Source of the DNA: JAXDMK01 sp963765955
GTDB lineage: Bacteria; Actinomycetota; Acidimicrobiia; Acidimicrobiales; AC-14
DNA length: 64,000 nucleotides
NCBI GenBank assembly: GCA_963765955.1
Contig: CAVXYA010000010.1
Location: forward strand, 62,001-126,000
Reading direction: 5' to 3'
Shown here: positions 59,547 through 64,000 of the stretch, one piece after another
Layout: every line of letters starts with the position of its first letter
Numbering within the stretch: the first letter of the stretch is position 1
The notes under the pieces: generated by a model
Database searches by the model: none
Seen by the model: the letters and a program-made list of their open reading frames with translations, nothing else
Told to the model about the DNA's origin: nothing
Program-made: the position numbers and the translations under genes

Positions 59547-59965
59547 CGAAGTGCTCTTTCTGCCTTCACGCGGACGCTCCGCACAGGCATGGGCCCGGCG
59601 GAGCGAATTGGGTTGTGCCTCGGAGTCCCGGTCAAACCGCGACCGACAGCCGAAGACGTCGAAGTGGGTGGAGCCAGCTGAAGCAGCTCCGGAACGAAAG
59701 TGAAGTATAGCGCCCCTGCCGCGCACCCCCGAAAGCCACACCCTGCTGCGCAGGGCAACCGCCGAAGCGCCGACGCCGGGTCAGAACACCGATGGGCGGT
59801 GGTCGGAACAGAACCCCGCTCGGAGGGCGTCAGCCCGACGAGCCCGACCGGCAGGCCCGAAGGGGCCGGTGCGCCGGTCGGAACAGAAACAGCCCGCCGA
59901 AGGCGGTCAACGCCGTTGACGTTGACGTCGGGGGGCACTCGGGGGGCGGAGCCCCCCGAGCAGGT
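59547..59965. repeat. 419-nt rpsJ-rplC spacer holding a dispersed repeat and G/C palindrome
   Basis: 59810-59935 (cagcccgccgaaggcggtc, aacgccgttgac) is the inverse of 29415-29545. A 23-nt palindrome (59938-59960: arms CTCGGGGGG/CCCCCCGAG, loop CGGAG) ends 5 nt before the rpsJ stop. The rplC-proximal part (59547-59700) is less GC-rich (gaagtatagcgcc, gaattgggttgtg) and may hold a promoter for rplC. No convincing gene is seen. In most bacteria rpsJ and rplC are only a few bases apart. Confidence 0.8.
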
Positions 59966-60280
59966 CTACACCTGCTGGATTTTAATTTCGATGTCGACGC
60001 CGGCGGGCAGGTCGAGGCGCTGCAGGGAGTCGACCGTCTTGGGGGTGGGCTCCAGGATGTCGAGCAGCCGCTTGTGGATGCGCATCTCGAAGTGCTCCCG
60101 GGAGTCCTTGTCCTTGTGGGGGGACCGGATCACGGTGTAGCGGTGCTTCTCGGTGGGCAGCGGCACCGGGCCCCGGACTTTGGCGTTGGTGCGGACCACC
60201 GTCTCCACGATCTTCTTCGTCGACTGGTCGACGATCTCGTGGTCGTAGGCCTTGAGCCGGATCCTGATCTTCTGTGCCAT
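59966..60280 (-). CDS. rpsJ: 30S ribosomal protein S10
   Basis: 104 residues from ATG 60280 (MAQKIRIRLKAYDHEIVDQS). RGPVPLPTEKHRYTVIRSPH and LLDILEPTPKTVDSLQRLDL, ending EIKIQQV. Part of the ribosome and a NusE antitermination factor. 14 nt after tuf. Confidence 0.97.
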   Translation of the reverse strand: MAQKIRIRLKAYDHEIVDQSTKKIVETVVRTNAKVRGPVPLPTEKHRYTVIRSPHKDKDSREHFEMRIHKRLLDILEPTPKTVDSLQRLDLPAGVDIEIKIQQV

Positions 60281-60294
60281 CAGATCTGGGCCAT

Positions 60295-61482
60295 CTACTT
60301 GAGGATCTTCACGACTCGGCCGGCGCCCACGGTGCGCCCACCCTCGCGGATGGCGAAGCGCAGGCCCTCGTCCATGGCGATGGGGGTGATGAGCTCGACG
60401 GTGAGGGAGATGTTGTCGCCCGGCATGACCATCTCGGTGCCCTCGGGGAGCGTGATCTGGCCGGTGACGTCGGTGGTGCGGAAGTAGAACTGGGGCCGGT
60501 AGTTCTGGAAGAAGGGGCTGTGGCGCCCGCCCTCCTCCTTGGTCAGCACGTAGACCTGGGCCTCGAAGGTGGTATGCGGGGTGATGGAGCCGGGCTTGCA
60601 CAGCACCTGGCCCCGCTGCACGTCCTCTTTGTTGATGCCCCGCAGCAGCACGCCGATGTTGTCGCCCGCTCTTCCCTCGTCGAGGAGCTTGCGGAACATC
60701 TCCACCCCGGTGCAGACCGTGGTCTGGTTGTGGCCCAGGCCCACGATCTCGACCTTCTCGCCCACCTTGACGATGCCCTGCTCCACCCGCCCGGTGACCA
60801 CCGTGCCCCGCCCGGTGATGGTGAAGACGTCCTCGATGGGCATCAGGAAGGGCTTGTCGACGTCTCGGGGGGGCTCGGGGATGTAGTCGTCGACCGCGTT
60901 CATCAGCTCGTGGATGGCCGGCGTCCACGCCTCGTCGCCCTCCAGCGCCTTGAGGGCGGAGACCCGGATCACCGGCGTGTCGTCGCCCGGGTACTCGTAC
61001 TCGTTGAGCAGGTCCCGCACCTCGAGGTCGACCAGGTCCAACAGCTCCTCGTCGTCGACCGCGTCGGCCTTGTTGAGGGCGACCACGATGTAGGGCACCC
61101 CCACCTGGCGGGCCAGCAGGACGTGCTCCCGGGTCTGGGGCATGGGGCCGTCGGCCGCGGACACGACCAGGATGGCGCCGTCGATCTGGGCCGCCCCGGT
61201 GATCATGTTCTTGATGTAGTCGGCGTGGCCGGGCATGTCGACATGGGCGTAGTGGCGCTTGGGGGTGGTGTATTCCACGTGGGCGATGGAGATGGTGATG
61301 CCCCGGGCCTTCTCCTCGGGCGCCTTGTCGATCTGGTCGAAGGCGGTGAAGGCCACGGTGGAGTCCTGCTCGTGGAGGACCTTGGTGATGGCGGCCGTCA
61401 GCGTGGTCTTGCCGTGGTCGATGTGGCCCATGGTGCCCACGTTGAGATGCGGCTTCGACCGCTCGAACTTCTGCTTCGCCAT
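60295..61482 (-). CDS. tuf: Elongation factor Tu
   Basis: 395 residues. G domain: GHIDHGKTTLTAAI, switch II DMPGHADYIKNMITGA, NKADAVDD (NKxD), SALKALEGD; then EF-Tu domains II and III (GRGTVVTGRVEQGIVKVGEK, FYFRTTDVTGQITLPEGTEM). Delivers aminoacyl-tRNA to the ribosome. Confidence 0.98.
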   Translation of the reverse strand: MAKQKFERSKPHLNVGTMGHIDHGKTTLTAAITKVLHEQDSTVAFTAFDQIDKAPEEKARGITISIAHVEYTTPKRHYAHVDMPGHADYIKNMITGAAQIDGAILVVSAADGPMPQTREHVLLARQVGVPYIVVALNKADAVDDEELLDLVDLEVRDLLNEYEYPGDDTPVIRVSALKALEGDEAWTPAIHELMNAVDDYIPEPPRDVDKPFLMPIEDVFTITGRGTVVTGRVEQGIVKVGEKVEIVGLGHNQTTVCTGVEMFRKLLDEGRAGDNIGVLLRGINKEDVQRGQVLCKPGSITPHTTFEAQVYVLTKEEGGRHSPFFQNYRPQFYFRTTDVTGQITLPEGTEMVMPGDNISLTVELITPIAMDEGLRFAIREGGRTVGAGRVVKILK

Positions 61483-61566
61483 AAGACCCTCTTGTCCTCG
61501 TATCGCCTTTGTCTACGTCGACTTGCCCATCGAGTTGCCCAATCGAGTTGCGTGGTGCTGGGGGGA

Positions 61567-63663
61567 CTACTCGCCCCGGATCCGAGCGATGATCTCGCGG
61601 GAGATCGACTCGGGAACTTCCTGGTAGGAGTGGAACTGCATCGTGTACGTCGCGCGACCTTGGGTGCGCGAGCGCAGGTCAGTAGAGTACCCGAACATCT
61701 CCGAGAGGGGCACCTGAGCCTTGATGGCGTGGCTCGATCCGCGCTGCTCCATGCCCTCGACCTTGCCCCTCCTGCTGGACAGGTCGCCGATCACGTCGCC
61801 CATGTAGTCCTCGGGGGTGACGACCTCGACGCCCATGATGGGCTCGAGCAGCACCGGCGACGCTTTGCGGGCCGCCTTCTTGACCGCCAGCGAACCGGCG
61901 ATCTTGAACGCCATCTCCGAGGAGTCGACGTCGTGGTACGACCCGTGGATCAGGGTGGCCCGCACGTCGACCATCGGGTACCCGGCCAGCACGCCGCCCG
62001 TCAACGCCTCCTGGATGCCTGCGTCGATGGAGGCGATGTACTCCTTGGGGATGATGCCACCCACGATCTTGTCGACGAACTCGTAGCCGCCGTCGGGGCC
62101 GGTGGGCTCCAGGTTGATGACCACGTGCCCGTACTGGCCCCGGCCACCCGTCTGGCGGATGTAGCGCTCCTCGACCTTCTCGACCGAGTTGCGGATCGTC
62201 TCCCGGAAGGCGACCTGGGGCTTGCCCACGTGGGCGTCGACCTTGAACTCGCGCAGCATGCGGTCGACCAGCACCTCGAGGTGCAGCTCGCCCATGCCGG
62301 CGATGATCGTCTGGCCGGTGTCGATGTCGGTGTGCTTCTGGAAGGTGGGGTCCTCGTCGGACAGCTTCTGGATGGCGTCGGCCAGCTTGTCCTGGTCGAA
62401 CTTGGTCTTGGGCTCGATGGCGACGTGGATGACGGGCTCGGGGAAGTCGAGCGACTCGAGCACGATGGGCGAGTCGAGGTCGCACAGGGTGTCGCCGGTG
62501 GTGGTCTGCTTGAGCCCGACGGCGGCCACGATGTCGCCGGCGAAGACGGCCATCTTGTCCTCGCGGTGGTTGGCGTGCATCTGCAGGAGGCGGCCGATGC
62601 GCTCCTTGCGGTCCTTGGTGGAGTTGAGCACCGCGGCGCCCTTCTTGAGGGTGCCGGAGTAGACCCGGAAGTAGGTGAGCTTGCCCACGTGGGGGTCGGT
62701 CATGATCTTGAACGCCAGCGCCGCGAAGGGAGCTGAGTCGTCGACCGGGCGGTCGAGCTCCTCGATGCCCTTGAGGTCGAGGCCGGTGACCGGAGGCAGG
62801 TCGATGGGGCTCGGCAGGTAGTCGATGACGCCGTCGAGCAGGGGCTGGACGCCCTTGTTCTTGAATGCGGAGCCGCACAGGACGGGCACCACCTGGTTGG
62901 CGATGGTGGCCCGGCGGAGGCCCTTGCGCAGGTCGTCGGCGGTGATCTCCTCCTCGCCGACGTACTTCTCCATGACGTTGTCGTCGAACTTCGACAGCAC
63001 GTCGACCAGTTCCTGGCGCCAGTGCACGGCGTCGGCCTGGAGGTCGGCGGGGATGTCCTCGACCGACCACTGCTCGCCCATGCCCTCTTCCCAGACGAGG
63101 GCCTTCATCCCGAGGAGGTCGATCATGCCCCGGAAGTGGCCCTCGGCCCCGATCGGGATCTGGACGAGGGCGACCGACGCGTCGAGGCGGTCCTTGATCT
63201 GGTCGACGGCGCGGAAGTAGTCGGCGCCGATACGGTCCATCTTGTTGATGAAGCAGATGCGGGGGACGCCGTACTTGTTGGCCTGGCGCCACACCGTCTC
63301 GGTCTGGGGCTCCACGCCGGCGACCGCGTCGAAGACGGCGACGGCGCCGTCGAGCACCCGCAGCGACCGCTCGACCTCGATGGTGAAGTCGACATGGCCC
63401 GGGGTGTCGATGATGTTGATCCAGACGTCCTTCCACCGGCAGGTGGTGGCGGCGGACGTGATGGTGATGCCCCGCTCCTGCTCCTGCACCATCCAGTCCA
63501 TGACCGCCGCGCCTTCGTGGACCTCGCCGATCTTGTACGTCTTGCCCGTGTAGTAGAGGATCCGCTCCGTCGTCGTGGTCTTGCCCGCGTCGATATGCGC
63601 CATGATCCCGATATTCCGGGTCCTAGCCAGCGGAAACTCTCGAATGATGGGTGCTTCAGCCAT
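61567..63663 (-). CDS. fusA: Elongation factor G
   Basis: 698 residues from ATG 63663. G domain AHIDAGKTTTTERIL, DTPGHVDFTIEVERSL, FINKMDRIGADYFRA; domains II-V (RIGRLLQMHANHREDKMAVF, GELHLEVLVDRMLREFKVDA, GSYHDVDSSEMAFKIAGSLA). Catalyses ribosomal translocation. Confidence 0.98.
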   Translation of the reverse strand: MAEAPIIREFPLARTRNIGIMAHIDAGKTTTTERILYYTGKTYKIGEVHEGAAVMDWMVQEQERGITITSAATTCRWKDVWINIIDTPGHVDFTIEVERSLRVLDGAVAVFDAVAGVEPQTETVWRQANKYGVPRICFINKMDRIGADYFRAVDQIKDRLDASVALVQIPIGAEGHFRGMIDLLGMKALVWEEGMGEQWSVEDIPADLQADAVHWRQELVDVLSKFDDNVMEKYVGEEEITADDLRKGLRRATIANQVVPVLCGSAFKNKGVQPLLDGVIDYLPSPIDLPPVTGLDLKGIEELDRPVDDSAPFAALAFKIMTDPHVGKLTYFRVYSGTLKKGAAVLNSTKDRKERIGRLLQMHANHREDKMAVFAGDIVAAVGLKQTTTGDTLCDLDSPIVLESLDFPEPVIHVAIEPKTKFDQDKLADAIQKLSDEDPTFQKHTDIDTGQTIIAGMGELHLEVLVDRMLREFKVDAHVGKPQVAFRETIRNSVEKVEERYIRQTGGRGQYGHVVINLEPTGPDGGYEFVDKIVGGIIPKEYIASIDAGIQEALTGGVLAGYPMVDVRATLIHGSYHDVDSSEMAFKIAGSLAVKKAARKASPVLLEPIMGVEVVTPEDYMGDVIGDLSSRRGKVEGMEQRGSSHAIKAQVPLSEMFGYSTDLRSRTQGRATYTMQFHSYQEVPESISREIIARIRGE

Positions 63664-63840
63664 ACGTCGTCCCGATGAGTGGTGTGTCGAGTGTCTTTGA
63701 CTTTGCTGGGCCGGCGTCAGCCGTCCCAGCCCGCCCGCCGGCCGAAGGCCGGGGCGGGCGGAACAAAAATCAGTGCGCCGCAGGCGCTCCATGCCCTTGA
63801 CTCGGGGGGGACTTGGGGGGCGGAGCCCCCCAAGCGAGAG
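63664..63840. repeat. Dispersed repeat with G/C palindrome between rpsG and fusA
   Basis: 63690-63800 (ctttgactttgc, ggaacaaaaatcagtgcg, ccttgac) resembles the 59.8-kb element in the same orientation. It ends in a 23-nt palindrome at 63812-63834 with arms CTTGGGGGG/CCCCCCAAG and loop CGGAG, followed after 6 nt by the rpsG stop. Confidence 0.8.
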
Positions 63841-64000
63841 CTACCAGCGGTAATGCGCGAATGCCTTGTTGCTCTCGGCCATCTTGTGCATGTCGTCGCG
63901 CCGCTTCACAGAAGCTCCAACACCGTTGGAGGCGTCGAGTATTTCGTTGGCCAGGCGCAGGGCCATGGTCTTCTCCCGGCGCTGACGGGCGTAGCCCACC
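63841..64000 (-). CDS. rpsG: 30S ribosomal protein S7, C-terminal part
   Basis: The gene runs off the right edge; 52 C-terminal codons are present. The translation VGYARQRREKTMALRLANEI, LDASNGVGASVKRRDDMHKM, AESNKAFAHYRW is the canonical S7 end. It heads the str-type group rpsG-fusA-tuf. Confidence 0.95.
   Translation of the reverse strand, partial: VGYARQRREKTMALRLANEILDASNGVGASVKRRDDMHKMAESNKAFAHYRW

Overview
This window is a piece of a high-GC Gram-positive (actinobacterial) chromosome. Pointers are the very high G+C content, frequent GTG and TTG starts, zinc-type S14, S4 and L36, a GuaB3-type protein, a CIRCE-controlled groES-groEL pair, a NarL-type two-component pair and DUF2510 proteins. 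The gene set and several small conserved proteins fit the class Acidimicrobiia best. That placement is an inference, and a 16S or marker-gene search would settle it. Most of the window is dense housekeeping sequence on the minus strand. No tRNA, rRNA, CRISPR array or transposase was seen.

Layout. 1-11 kb: folD (partial) and purH; a frameshifted membrane gene; a zinc-ribbon membrane protein; a coupled lipoprotein / PMT glycosyltransferase / PAP2 operon; two paralogous DUF2510 proteins; sucD and sucC with a perfect hairpin between them. 11-21 kb: a small Rieske-like membrane protein; a sugar-binding lipoprotein joined to a histidine kinase through a 14-nt repeat; the NarL-type regulator; a PcrA/UvrD helicase carrying a 351-residue intein; a GT-C glycosyltransferase. 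21-29.4 kb: alcohol dehydrogenase, guaA, a membrane-anchored TIR protein, guaB3, groL, groS and CIRCE. 29.5-41.4 kb: the tsaD-rimI-tsaB-tsaE-udg overlapping operon, an NfeD/SPFH pair, and alr, CBS, nnr, acpS, glmS and a frameshifted glmM. 41.4-64 kb: rpsI-rplM, truA and the S10-spc-alpha-str ribosomal block through secY, adk, map, infA and rpoA to tuf, fusA and the end of rpsG.

The most unusual observation is a pair of stop-start relays. Between adk and map, and independently between the solute-binding protein and the histidine kinase, the usual ATGA/GTGA overlap between stop and start has been expanded into tandem units of about 14 nt. Each unit starts with ATG or GTG and encodes only a few codons. 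Each unit's stop codon overlaps the next unit's start, so a chain of mini-ORFs leads from the stop of one gene to the start of the next. The two relays share no sequence, only this architecture.

Other items worth checking are: a dispersed G/C palindrome family sitting at the 3' ends of minus-strand genes (with a compensatory base change in one copy), a related spacer pair inside the ribosomal operon, CTG start codons for infA and probably glmM, three single-base frameshifts, and an L22 protein more than twice the usual length.
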